Assembly: GCF_032854445.1 (NCBI RefSeq)
Contig: NC_088301.1
Location: forward strand, 37,125,187-37,189,186
DNA from: Liolophura sinensis
Lineage: Eukaryota > Mollusca > Polyplacophora > Chitonida > Chitonidae
DNA: 64,000 nucleotides
Direction of reading: 5' to 3'
Shown here piece after piece: positions 30,201-39,600 of this stretch; position 1 is the first letter of the stretch; each line of letters opens with the position of its first letter. The notes under the pieces are model-generated. The model was not told the DNA's origin. It made no database searches and saw only the letters and a list, made by a program, of their open reading frames with translations. The translations under genes were made by a program, and so were the position numbers.

Positions 30201-31310
30201 ATTAATTTACATGACTTAACAGGACTTTTAAAATGAATTACTTGCTTTCTTGCTAACTTGGTGATTCCTTTCAACATTTCTCATAATTAAAGTACATAGT
30301 CAAATTAAAATGAAACTTTACACTCGGGCTTGAATTATTCGTACATGTATTTTGTTTAAAAGAAATGAGCTTCTTCAGAACAGCAGGATCATAATGTGCT
30401 CATGCTTAGGACTCATGGATTCCTGTGCAACCCAAACACCGGGATGTTCTGCCAAAAATATCAGTATCAATATGGTTAGCCTGTTCTTAGTCAATCACTC
30501 AACAATGTGACATGGAGCACAATTGGTTCAACAGTAAAGTCTATCTGATTGGTCGTCTGTTGCGATTGGAGCCTACAGTCTAGTTTCTGAAAATCCATGC
30601 AATTACTAGGAAAATAACACACAGAACGCTGTCAAAACCCCTAGGTTTTACATGGCCTTTTATCATTTCTTTCTATTTGTTTTGGAGAAGAAGTAAGGTA
30701 TGTAATTCTTAAGATATTTTGAAGTTCATGGGTTTTATTCATAAATTGTCACTTTCCCAATTTAGGCAGTTGTGAGAAGAACAGTTTTGAGCCAAAACTG
30801 GCCTAAATCAGTAGAGAGCATATTAAAGTAAATTTCATTTGTCATGTGTGTTCTTATCAAGGATGATACAGTGATGACCATAAAAGATGGGTAATAAACC
30901 TAGCCCATAGCTATGACATCTCGTGCTGAGGTTCGATTCCTGTGGTGATGAATTGAGGTGTTAGTGAAGTGCAGCTTTATCGTACCCATTTGATGTGATA
31001 ACTGGGTGAAATTTTTCTGTAATGACAGTGCCTCGCTGTCACTTGTACTTGTGGCAAGAGCATTTCAACTGAACAATGCCTCTTTACTGTCCATTTTCAG
31101 GATGAATATACTCAGCTCTTGAAGGTGTCCAAAGGGTCGATGTTCTACTTGGAAAAGATTATGACTGCTGGAAAGAAGTTGTTGCGTCATTTCCAGAGAT
31201 ATATTCAGGAGGAAACAGAATCTAATCATGCTGGCATGTGTCGAGAATGTGGCTGTTATGCAGGCCCAACAGGAGCAAGTGTGACCATGTGCAAGTTTGT
31301 AAAGTGCTGA
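2014..31310 (+). CDS. Large lipid transfer protein (vitellogenin/apolipophorin superfamily) with VWD-C8-VWA-like tail
   Basis: Thirty-eight exons, about 7.54 kb of coding sequence, roughly 2,510 residues from the first exon found (N-terminus missing). Proteins of this superfamily are secreted, bind lipid in a large cavity and form circulating or yolk lipoproteins. Domain order: vitellogenin-N module (about residues 1-700), a KLPPGx repeat insert (about 760-800), DUF1943/DUF1081-type middle region, an RGKR furin-type site near residue 1,403, von Willebrand D (about 1,990-2,180), C8-type cysteine module (to about 2,250), degenerate VWA-like domain and a cysteine-rich end (CRECGC...CKFVKC, stop at 31308-31310). 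All splice phases agree once four single-base indels (19.2-21.85 kb) are allowed for; one intron is GC-AG. The VWD excludes MTP. Absence of a serine-rich phosvitin stretch and the middle region favour an apolipophorin or discoidal-lipoprotein type over yolk vitellogenin, but I am not certain of the subfamily. Confidence 0.9.
3916..3966. repeat. (TA)n microsatellite
   Basis: About 25 TA units in the intron before exon 5 of the lipid transfer protein gene. Confidence 0.98.
4320..4475 (+). repeat. SINE-like fragment (body only)
   Basis: It shares blocks with the fuller copies near 47.45-47.83 kb and 20.0-20.2 kb: GACTGGTTGGCCAGTGTCAGTA, a GTAACTGGGTG block, and GTGTCTTTGGCATGATACTTCAGTGGC. The tRNA-like head and the 3' tail are missing. 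Intronic. Confidence 0.6.
5341..5460 (+). repeat. Dispersed repeat, TTTGATTGGTGT family (partial)
   Basis: Reads TTTGATTGGTG then TACTCAAGAATATTTCACTTATA then GATGGTGGCCATCATAATGGTGGGAGGAAA. The same order recurs at 62.59-62.76 kb (plus) and at 24.1-24.3 and 51.27-51.49 kb (minus). No coding capacity seen. Confidence 0.7.
9471..9968 (+). CDS. Exon 13: Ala/Lys helix plus KLPPGx repeat insert
   Basis: A 498-base exon of the lipid transfer protein gene with strong phase-1 joins on both sides, after an acceptor behind a run of 17 T. It begins GFEMITEALFG, a lipid-transfer-like stretch, then an alanine/lysine-rich segment (AARKAAAKAAQAGGAGK), then about six tandem hexapeptides of the form KLPPGF/KLPPGM/KLPPDG at 9652-9750, then a Gly/Pro-rich linker and PPGMATLMEMLRKP. 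The encoding DNA is itself an 18-bp imperfect minisatellite. I know of no such insert in standard apolipophorins; it is probably a flexible linker between the N-terminal module and the middle lipid-binding region. Confidence 0.88.
10113..17594 (+). CDS. Exons 14-21: middle lipid-binding region (DUF1943/DUF1081 type)
   Basis: Exons: 10113-10428, 10974-11159, 12268-12492, 13532-13653, 14314-14528, 15620-15816, 16479-16638, 17412-17594, all joining in phase. The sequence is a succession of amphipathic beta strands with N-glycosylation motifs, as in the open beta-sheets of lipid transfer proteins (for example FVTGFFAKFLDVHKTIP, SGEISVPMPTLPYRTGL, NITMSIPNVSLAIDIS). Exon 14 ends in a GC donor (AG|gcaagt). 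Exon 18 has two possible donors six bases apart (GGT|gtaaat at 14522, AAT|gtgagc at 14528); I chose the stronger second one. Domain names rest on position and general character rather than on a profile search. Confidence 0.85.
10427..10430 (+). other. Non-canonical GC-AG splice donor
   Basis: Exon 14 ends GTTAG and the intron begins gcaagt at 10429. AG|gcaagt is the consensus form of the rare GC-AG donor class. The next acceptor (tatttcag, exon from 10974) restores the codon AGT, so the phase is right. No usable GT donor in the right phase is nearby. Confidence 0.8.
10680..10799. repeat. Small foldback element
   Basis: TTTACAAAGC at 10680-10689 and its perfect reverse complement GCTTTGTAAA at 10790-10799 bound a 120-bp segment in the intron between exons 14 and 15. 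Could be a short non-autonomous element or chance. Confidence 0.4.
11520..11900 (+). repeat. Dispersed repeat, copy A
   Basis: This intronic stretch is clearly related to 32645-33010 in the same orientation: AAAATGCATTTGAAAACTTT, TCAGGTTTTTATCACTTAGCTCA, a poly-A block before TTGAACCATTTTCTTGAATAGTG, and TTCATTTTAGTGTTTTCTTTGCCTTTAAA. Family unknown. Confidence 0.7.
12182..12229. repeat. (TA)n microsatellite
   Basis: Interrupted TA run just upstream of exon 16. Confidence 0.97.
14606..14706 (+). mobile_element. tRNA-derived SINE-like copy, internally deleted
   Basis: The head TGTGGCCTAGTGGTTAGAGCG looks like a tRNA A-box region. It runs on through CGGGTCATGGGTCATA and AAAGACTGTAAAGTTTAA to the tail GTTAAACCCCAAGCATACAC. 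Compared with the copy at 47.45 kb it lacks most of the middle. Intronic, after exon 18. Confidence 0.65.
17695..22566 (+). CDS. Exons 22-30: second lipid-binding region, four single-base indels
   Basis: Exons: 17695-17808, 18029-18264, 18959-19282, 19625-19825, 20438-20600, 20891-20925, 20972-21200, 21810-21989, 22355-22566. These encode beta-strand repeats and, from exon 28, helices leading to the VWD domain. Exons 24, 27, 28 and 29 each need one base removed or added to stay open: an extra G at 19206-19209 or 19227-19230, an extra A at 20915-20918, an extra A at 21164-21166, and a missing T at 21847-21848. With each correction the incoming and outgoing phases fit their neighbours exactly, and the downstream reading (for example ESETNCIWELINHKYQ, NFTDRIIPGVNK, YLKVISHLNEIP) looks like this family. 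Donors gttaac (19826) and gttaat (20926) are weak. Confidence 0.78.
17698..17709 (+). other. Putative furin cleavage site RGKR
   Basis: The start of exon 22 reads GRGKRSW. R-G-K-R matches the R-X-K/R-R furin consensus. Insect apolipophorin II/I precursors and crustacean lipoproteins are cut by furin at such sites. Here it sits near residue 1,403, about twice as far in as the insect site. Cleavage would leave an N-terminal part with the vitellogenin-N module and a C-terminal part of about 1,100 residues with VWD, C8 and VWA-like domains. Cleavage itself is inferred. Confidence 0.5.
19990..20225 (+). mobile_element. SINE-like copy, 3' part
   Basis: Contains ATGACTGGTTGACCTGTATCAGTATAATGGC, CATGACTGAAAAAATTGTTGAA and the tail ACGTTAAACCCCAAGCACTCACTCACTC. 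It shares the ATGACTGAAAAAATTGTT block with the copy near 47.77 kb. Intronic, between exons 25 and 26. Confidence 0.65.
23313..25661 (+). CDS. Exons 31-34: von Willebrand D domain and C8-type cysteine module
   Basis: Exons: 23313-23481, 23916-24078, 24640-25042, 25538-25661. The VWD domain opens with FGDNLVHTFDGQLYRLP, close to the family pattern GDPHxxTFDG, continues with CSHLLAADF and ends with LSGFHFNHSLGILGTNDREPSTDF, matching the usual GLCGxxNxxxxDF with the GLCG cysteine replaced. It is followed by a cysteine series (CERSSLKKCQEYF, SPLKACF, ESC, QDC, ACDLSSAYVKIC, EPCG) that fits the C8 domain normally found after VWD in mucins, vWF and related proteins. VWD is standard at the C-terminus of vitellogenins and apolipophorins; a full C8-like follow-on is less usual. 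Confidence 0.88.
24100..24290 (-). repeat. Dispersed repeat, TTTGATTGGTGT family
   Basis: Reverse complement of the family seen at 62.59 kb: TTTCCTCCCACCATAATGCTGGC, AAGTGAAATATTCTTGAGTA, GTGTAAAACACCAATCAAA. Lies in the intron between exons 32 and 33. Confidence 0.75.
26560..27850 (+). repeat. Diverged tandem copies of a ~360-bp repeat
   Basis: The large intron between the C8-type and VWA-like exons holds at least two clear copies (27237-27460 and 27595-27810). They share CGAATCCGGTCTTATTT / CGAATCTGGTCTTATTT, CACAAATTGCGATCAAAA-type, TTCCCCCAT, CACAGCTGTAA and TGAGTGCAAAG. Two older copies probably begin near 26600 and 26960, sharing a GTCACCTGA...GGCAGCCAT block. No open frame. Confidence 0.65.
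27929..31310 (+). CDS. Exons 35-38: degenerate VWA-like domain and cysteine-rich end
   Basis: Exons: 27929-28163, 28620-28782, 29314-29490, 31101-31310. The segment KAADIVFVISRHRSVAKGSN has the hydrophobic first strand of a VWA fold, and YGLVTYGSAM, ALRHLTLDSNTHYPAFEALMKALN, RMIFLITEWT and NNSITLHIISMYE follow the expected strand/helix order of VWA. The metal-binding DxSxS motif is replaced by SxHxS, so metal binding through MIDAS is doubtful. The module enters through a phase-1 intron and ends with CRECGC...MCKFVKC before a TGA. Assignment rests on pattern only. Confidence 0.75.
28940..29125 (-). repeat. Degenerate copy of the TTTGATTGGTGT family
   Basis: Weak reverse-strand match ending in CAGTATACTTAAGTAGGGCATAATACCCAAATCAAA, the position of the usual CTTGAGTA...GTGTAAAACACCAATCAAA end. 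Intronic. Confidence 0.45.
29515..30106. mobile_element. MITE-like element with terminal inverted repeats
   Basis: The left end TCGGGTGGGCATAAAAAAAA...GGGCTGTACTTTGA and the reverse complement of the right end TCGGGTGGACATAAAAAAAA..GGGCCGTACTTTGA match over about 37 bases with few differences. They bound a 592-bp segment without a transposase frame, in the intron between exons 37 and 38, only 25 bases after the exon 37 donor. No clear target-site duplication seen. Confidence 0.7.
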
Positions 31311-33918
31311 CCAGAACATGTTAGCGCAGTCTTGCAGCAGACCAGTGTATAGCTTCCAATGGAATAATCCACCAGAGTTTGTAGTTTGATGTGTATAGCA
31401 TCAAGAAATAACTTGTAACTTTGTGGGTGTATGTACTGTGTGAACATACAGAATTTTGTAGTGTTCTTTCATGCATGTCCCACTCAAATTACATGCTTGT
31501 GTACTTACTCAACCAAGTTTTCTTTTCTATCCGAGAATTCACTGCACTATTCCATTTGTGAAAAACATAAACAGTATTTTTGTATATATCCCTGAAAAAA
31601 TCTGTCAACCATGTAATGATGCAGTGTTACATTTTGTACGGAGTAAATATATTAACAAACTAATTTGATTTTTATGCCATAGTAATACAGCTTTCTTATT
31701 TTGTTTATCTAACAAATTAAGTTGAAACATAAGCAGAAATGTACCTAACTCATGTAGCTGAAATTCCAAATTTACTTTTTCACAGTTTCTACTTCTGGAC
31801 TATTTTCCATATTGTTGTATGTTTTTGAGCTGGGTAACTTAAGGGTAAAAAGGTTGTGAATTGACATTTTTTGAAGGTATTTGAAAGTGTCCATTTATTT
31901 CTATCTGCTGTCTATAGAATGCTTATGGCATGTTAAATATGCATTATTTTTCCGAATATGGATGTATTCATGTACATCTAATATTTGTTTGAAGGAGTAG
32001 CAATGTTTTACTAAAGTTCTGTTGATATAACAATGTGGACATTCATATGAAGTAAAGACAAAGCCAAACTATTGAAATTTATATGATTTTGTTGAATTCC
32101 ATGCTTTACATCATGTAAACAAATTGCTGGATCTTATATCCACTATTCAACTGGAGCCAGTTGCTGCCAAGTAGTAGTAACTGGTCATTGTTCTGGTCAG
32201 TTGATAGCCAGTAGTAAAGGGAAATTTACATTTTACCTTGGTACCCTGTACAACAATATTAAACATGTTACAATGCATACTCTGCAAGATTCTGCAGTGG
32301 ACCAGAAAAGATATGACTATTATTTATATATTTGATTGTTGTTTAATGCCACAATTCAAGAATTTGTCACTGATAAGGTGGCGATCAGTTTATAGGGGAG
32401 GAAATCGGAGTGCCCAGGGCAAACCCGACCTTTAGCAAATTGCTGAAGAAGTTTCCCATATTTGAGGTAAAGATGTACACACCATATTGGTGGAAGACAA
32501 GTCAATGTTAGACTGCTTATACGGCCATGTGAGTTTATTGTCAATACAAGCAGTGGGGGTAATGGAATATGCAAATTCCCTTTCCATGGTTAGATTTGAA
32601 CCCACACTAATGTGAAGTAATGAAACATGAAAGATCATTAAACAAGTTGCACAAAAATAGTTAGATTTATCATTTTTTAAGCCCTGTGAAATGCATTTGA
32701 AACTTTAGATTTTGCAGAGACATCACATCAGGTTTTAGCCACTTATCTCACACAGATTGCTGGATTTCATTATTTTAAGTACCTATACATATAGATCTAT
32801 GAATGCATGTATTTCTGAAGCAAAAAAAATAAGAATGTGACATCGTGGAAACCCTGTGAGTCACTACAGACCATCATAAAATCTGTTTTAAAACCTTTTT
32901 ATTCTGTTCGAAAAATTCTAAAAAAAAAATTAAACCATTTCCCCAAAGAGTGTTTAATGGTCCTTCATCTGATATATACTTCATTTTAGGGTTTTCCTTG
33001 CATTAAAGGGGTAGATCATAGGAGGCAATTATCTATTGGATGTCGGATTTGGTTCCTGGAAATCGGAATCAAATTTTATAGCAGCCATCACAGATATTTA
33101 TCAGTATTTGTCTCCTAGAAACACCTTTATTTCAACTGCTGCAAGTAGCTGTGAAAGTTTTTCACTGATCTGTTTTGTGAAGAAACTTAATAGATCTGTT
33201 CCATTCAACATGTTCAAAAGGCTTCAATATGCATTGCCTTCTTTTTCTCACAACAAGCAATAAATATTATATTCAAACGGTGAACGAAATACTCTTCTAA
33301 TACATGAAAAACCTTTGTATTACCAACAACATATGTACATATGCACATCCAGACAAAAGATTAGTCTATGGTATGCAAACCATGAAAACACAACATATAT
33401 GCTAACCACATATGAAAAACTAACATATAGACCTAATATGACCTATAAATATAGACAGATATTTTTATGACAAGTTATTTTACTGAATGACTCAATGTGT
33501 AAGCATCCAATTATGGCTTTTAATAGGTCAATTTCCCATTGTCTCCCATAAGCTTTCCCATACCAGAATCCAATCAAGAGAAAAGTCAAAATACAATCCA
33601 AGAGATATTTTCTTTCCAAAGGTGTCTTAATTAGTGACTCAACCTAGTACATGTAGTAACCCAATGTCTTTCAGTGCAGAGGCATAGATCATCTCAATGC
33701 CTTGCTATACAAAGCATCAAATATGAAGAACGAAGTCATTATTCCTTTACTGGCTGATATTCAAATCGGAGCAAGTTGATAAATATACATTGGAAAATAT
33801 TGAACAATGTGTGCAGTGAATCTCAAGAATACTGTACAACATAAACTGTTCACTTTTCAATCCACATGCAAAACAATACATGGACCATATCTTGGTGGCC
33901 ATTTAAGAAAATATACAT
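31311..33918. other. 3' UTR and intergenic region up to the gap
   Basis: Follows the stop codon of the lipid transfer protein gene. No AATAAA is close to the stop; the nearest clear one is at 33259-33264. It contains a degenerate dispersed repeat near 32330-32570 and repeat copy B at 32645-33010. I see no exon. Confidence 0.6.
32645..33010 (+). repeat. Dispersed repeat, copy B
   Basis: Partner of 11520-11900 in the same orientation: GAAATGCATTTGAAACTTTA, ATCAGGTTTTAGCCACTTATCTCA, a poly-A block before TTAAACCATTTCCCCAAAGAGTG, TTCATTTTAGGGTTTTCCTTGCATTAAA. The two copies are about 21 kb apart. Confidence 0.7.
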
Positions 33919-34118
33919 NNNNNNNNNNNNNNNNNNNNNNNNNNNNNNNNNNNNNNNNNNNNNNNNNNNNNNNNNNNNNNNNNNNNNNNNNNNNNNNNNN
34001 NNNNNNNNNNNNNNNNNNNNNNNNNNNNNNNNNNNNNNNNNNNNNNNNNNNNNNNNNNNNNNNNNNNNNNNNNNNNNNNNNNNNNNNNNNNNNNNNNNNN
34101 NNNNNNNNNNNNNNNNNN
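33919..34118. other. Assembly gap (200 N)
   Basis: Exactly 200 N. The 26 bases before it (33893-33918) and the 27 bases after it (34119-34145) are the same sequence (TGGTGGCCATTTAAGAAAATA..ATACAT) apart from one A. A round gap length with matching flanks suggests two contig ends that overlap and were not merged. Confidence 0.97.
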
Positions 34119-34949
34119 TGGTGGCCATTTAAGAAAATAATACATGTACACAAAATGTGAGAGCTGAGATTTTCTTTGCCCTATAGTCTCAGGATAAAAC
34201 AAAATGTACATGTAAGTTCCAGGAATGTCATTAACCAGGCCTTATAAAACAAAAGTGTACAACATGCATATACATCTGTTAAAAACTGAACATGGAATGT
34301 TTTGGGAACTCTCCTTTAACTTCTATTTCATGGGATATTAATTTTTTTTTTCTGATATTTTGAATTCTTCAAAAAGTGAACTGCATTTCTTTCTGGTGAC
34401 ACATTAAATCTGCGATGACTTGCATGACTGTAAGAGATCACATGTACATTTGTTTTCATGTATTATATACATATAAAATACACATACAAAAGTAGTAGGG
34501 GTTGTTCCAGTTCGTACAGATAGTTTTGTAAAATCGTTGAAATAGTTGTATGAATGTGAATGTATCAGGAGAATGCATATAGTAATAACTGTTCAAGGTG
34601 TGTAATGATGATCATCAAAACACACCAATACTATGCAGGAGTTTTGCATGACCAAACTGTTAATATGGTTTGGGGGCATTTCTAAAGCTTTTTTGACTGG
34701 TCAAATTATGACAAACTCCATTCCATGACACAGCCTATTTGTGGCTCATGCATATATAGTACAGTTTTGAACAGTAAATGTGGAGTGGTAATAGGTTTTC
34801 AACCTTCTGCAGCGCATTTCCACTAACTGGAAAGTTCAGTAAAATATTCTTTAGAGTACAGTGCACAACACATTTAAACCAAGCAAAATAAATCTAAACA
34901 TCGGTAAAAAAAAAATCTGGCCATAACATATCACTGCTACATATGTGTG

Positions 34950-34995
<46 letters not shown>

Positions 34996-36648
34996 GAACT
35001 TAAAAAAAACTTAAAACACAAATGTGTTAAAACTTCTCCACATATTAAAAAAATAACTAACATTTACAATATCACAAAACAGAGAGATCTGGGAGCAAAT
35101 ACTTTCACATGAAGGTCGGTACTGTGACAAGTAAAGAAGTGACAATTAAACGACTAGAAAAGAAAACAACACAACAAACAGTTTTATTCATATTCTCATC
35201 AAGCAGTATGTTGTCTGTTGTGTTTGATATTTTCTGCCTATATACACAAATAATCATAACAGGCAAATAACAGGGCAAAACAAGTCCACTGTATTATTTA
35301 ATGATGTTTTCTTTTTTTGGGGGGAGGGGGTGTCTTTTTTTCTTCTTTTTTTTTTTTAACATGTACACAATTCACATGGCAGTAGTATGTATCACAATTT
35401 AGCAATAATAAACTAATAACACATCATACTACACAGCAAGAAATATTATCTCTAAATGCACTTCCCACTATTTAAATCAAAACCAGTTCTTCAGAGAAAT
35501 TGTTAAAATTGGCACAATATGATGACAGGTCACTCAAGTTTTCACAGTTCAACCTCACCTGTTTGAAATACACGTGTTGCAGCAGGTCGCTCAAAATATC
35601 ATGCATCTATATTAAATGTACATGAACAAAAACAATCACTTTAAAGACAAATCAATCACATAAAAGTTTTCACACATAAAAGTTCAACTACCAACTGAAT
35701 AATTAATACATTGACTTGCTGATGATAATGCTGTGCTGTACAATCGTCACACTGGTATTCATGTCCTGAACATCCACATTCAAACATTGTGACAGAGCTA
35801 CAGGCACCACAGTACCATTAGATTCCTAATATGACAAATGAGTAACAAATGAACATTACACAGCAATACTCAAAACACAAAAATCACTCTTGAGCAGAGT
35901 TTCAATAAAATGAAGTGAACATTTTATTACGGTTACCACAGCAATACCAACAAGTGAGATCACCATTTGGTGCATGAACTGGTGAGGAACAGGAATTTTT
36001 GGTCGATAGGGCCCTCAAGAAATCTGCTAAATGTAAGTCGGCCATCATCAAAGCAAAACTGAATTTATCACACATAATATAGTTAAACTATACCAGAAAT
36101 GTTTGGCAATTAATCACACACTTGCACAAATGAGGTACGTATAATTGATAAATTTGGGCACATTGTAGCTTTTTCCAGCTTCAGTATCGCTTTAACACCG
36201 TAAGTAGTACAGGGAGAAGTTTGTTTAGCAAATAAGGATTTTTTGTCAAATATCTCCAGTATAGCTTTTTCAAAACAATGTTTTCAGCTTTTTAAAGATT
36301 GAACTAGCATCACATGGTGACATATGAAATTGTTGTAGTGTTTAAAATACTCCAACAATAGGTCATGCATTTACCTTTTGAAACTGGCCATGCATTTTGT
36401 CAAATAACAATGAAAAAACAATGATAGTACTTTAAAAGACCCACTGGCTACATAATCACTTACAGCGACGTTTGTGGATCTGCAGCAAGGTGTTGGTGCT
36501 ATCTTGTTCGCAGCACTTTCTCAGGTGTACATCTTGGAATGAACAGCAGCATGAAAGCTATAATACCAGCAGTTCTAGTTATGCAGTTGACTGCTAAGGT
36601 TGTGTAGAAACAAACAAATCTTCTGTGCTACACTAAAACTCCACATAT
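34119..36648. other. Intergenic and probable TMEM53 3' UTR
   Basis: AT-rich sequence between the gap and the TMEM53 stop codon. It holds a (TG)n/(TA)n microsatellite at 34944-34995 and a G-rich/T-rich stretch at 35313-35359. No exon or RNA gene recognised. A minus-strand AATAAA lies at 35924-35929, some 720 bases past the TMEM53 stop. Confidence 0.6.
34944..34995. repeat. (TG)n(TA)n microsatellite
   Basis: A short GTGTGTGTG run followed by about 20 TA units. Confidence 0.95.
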
Positions 36649-39600
36649 TCAGTCATTCTGCACACTAAGACACTTGTCTATGAAATACGTACACTGCTGG
36701 GTGTAGGCTGTGGGATGAGCTCTCAAATGAGCCACGTGAGCTGAATCCTCCCAGCATACACTGTACACTAAAATTCCTAGGCTGCGACGATGACCAAGAA
36801 CTTCTTCAATATCTCCATATGGGATAATCTCATCACTCTTTGAGTACAAATAAAGCTGTGGCCAACGTGCTTTGTCATTCTTCATAGCTTCATAAAATCT
36901 GTGTACAGTATCCTTCTTTTTGAAAAGGGACACGACAGTATCAAAGGCACGGAATAGAGTCAGGTATATTACCAGGAGTAGAGCAAGGAAATATCGAACA
37001 AGAATATTATAGGTTTTAATCACACTCATGTAAGCTCTTGCAGCTGACCCTAGGCGTCGATATCCAGGGCAACTATCAAAGACACATCCCTTCACATGTA
37101 TCATAGAAAACTGGCTGTCCTGGTGAAGAAACTCAGTAATTGATCTGTACACAAATCCACCTCCATTACTAAATACATGGAAGAAAATTGGATTGTCCTC
37201 CAAGCCCAACTCTGGGATAAGTTCCAAAATTTTTCTAGCTATCGTTTCTGTTTTGCGTGGGTTTAGGAAAATAGCTTCTGGTGGAGCAGTATAGCGTATG
37301 GTGATACAGCTGTGAAAAAGAAAGAAAATACAGTGCAATGAAGATAAAAAATTTTTTATACACATTTTACTGTGTACAATGTAAATTTATCTGAAAGAAA
37401 GTTTTATATTACATCAAACAACTCCCTTCTATAGATTATACCACAAAATTGCCAAAGGATGCAATCATGCCAAAAATTTAAGCAGTTCAAAAATACAAAT
37501 CTAAGTTACAATAAACCAATCATGCCTGGAACTACTGTAGAGCTGACAAAAGCCTTCATAAAGAAATAGAGAAATACTTGGATTCAAAATCATAAAAGAT
37601 CATAATATTTATTGCTCAAACTGCTCAAAACTGAACATGAAGTCTGTTTAATGGGTTACTTTAGGCTTTGCAAGGCATTAGTGCCGTTCTATAATATTAC
37701 ACAACACTATCATATGACAAAATATTCAAAAATAATGTGTGTTCACTTAAATACTAGTTTTATAATAAAACAAAGCCACTCTTTTCATGCTTTTGAACAA
37801 CTGGACCAGGCCATGCTAAATACTCCACCAGGCTTATCAAAATTTCACACGGAACATTCTGGCCATTATTTTTTTTGACATAGTAGGGGATTCTGTAAAT
37901 GCAAATATCATGTAAAAAATGACATTTTATGACTCTGACATTTGAGCCATGTTTCCCAGCTGTAAATAACTTTACGTGCATATCTTATCTGCATTGACAG
38001 CCAGTACTGTGATGGTTATTTACTGTCTGTAACTTTAAAGGACAAGACAGCACCTGGCTAAAAAATATTTCAATAAAAAGCAGGATACTCAAGCTTTCTA
38101 AAAAGTATCATATTTTATTATTTTAATGAGATTTTACCAAATAACATCTAAAACAAAATGCAATACTGCACAAATGGCTGAGGTGAGGCGAGGCAGCCAT
38201 CTTGAGAATATTATCCAATCAAACATTTTGCTATCAAATTGCAAGACCTAAGCTGTGACAAAGTCTTTACCCATTCACCCCATGAAGTGACATATGATAA
38301 TAAAACTCCTGCAAAAGATATCATTTTGAGATCGTTAAAACGATTCAGCTAGATGTGGCCATGGCGCCATTTCAAAAAGTGTTGTGGGGCAGGTCTGTAT
38401 CATTTTCAGACCGCCACAAATTATGTCAGACAGTAGCATACTGCCTTGGCCCAAACTGCATTCACCTCACTAAATACATATTTTGTCATTCATCTTAGCA
38501 CTTAGTCAGCAGTTTCTAAATAACAAATATCTGAGTCAGTGCAAAATTCACTTGGGATGCTGAATGTTAATGGGAATGAGAAGACTGCATCTCACCCGAC
38601 AACACTTAAAATTAATTGAAAATCTGATGATATAATTTTTTTCCCTGAATTTATTACAACTGAAGAATTTAAATTTTGTTCCTTTGTCTTTCTTGCATAC
38701 AAGAAATGTCTTCAGTAAAATACAGTACAGTAAAATTATTGAAACATCGAGTCCAAGCCGAGGCACTTTCTCTGATGTCTGCAATAACCAGGTAAGCACT
38801 GCTTTCATCTTAAAAGGCACCACTACAAAACTGAAACATGAAATCCATCGACAGGCGAATGCCAAGATCAGCCTTGCTGGTACTTATTTGGATTTATTTC
38901 CATGTGTTCCAAAACTGAGCATGAATCCTACTGTAATTTTGTAAGCATTTAACGAGGGTCAAAATCACCAGCACAACCCCTTCGGAGGCTACGACTGGAA
39001 CCAGGAATACACTGGCTGTGCATATGCAGGTAGGCTATTGAAACAGGGTCGCTGGAGTTCCGTGTAAAGGATATAGTAGGCTTGCTGTATCAACAGTTCA
39101 AGTACTGGAAAAAATATTCTTCCAGTATGTCCAATTTCTAAGAAAACTATATTTATCATTTGGGCCTTCGTCACCGAAGTCCACAACTTTTATCTGTCAT
39201 AGGCTACTGCTTAGACTATTATCCAGAAAACACCTTCGCCGTTGAGAGCAAGAGTAAACATTACATCACCTTGCCCTCGATAACGGAGACATCGTGAAGC
39301 TGTGTCAAGACGAAGTTTCATTAAACATTTACTGCTTTAAAAAAATCTAAAAACATATTTGATGCTAGTTTACGATAGTCTGAATGGTAGTCTTTTCAGT
39401 GGACGTAAACATTAGTCATGTGCTGTCTTCGACTTTACATGCACATACAGCACATGAATAAAATGTGTGGTTGTTATTAAAAATGGGTCAATGATTGACA
39501 AGTTATAAACAAACTACATGTATCTATCATCTTTATTCTTGACTACATCACAAAACGCCAATCAAATAAATTTAAAAAATAAATCTTAATGAGCAGCATA

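Noticed and set aside
2014-31310. Reading the lipid transfer gene as a pseudogene because of frameshifts
   Set aside because: Every splice site and phase is intact, and the shifts fall in short homopolymers; a second, conserved gene shows the same defects.
33807-34211. Several open frames spanning the gap
   Set aside because: They consist mostly of N.
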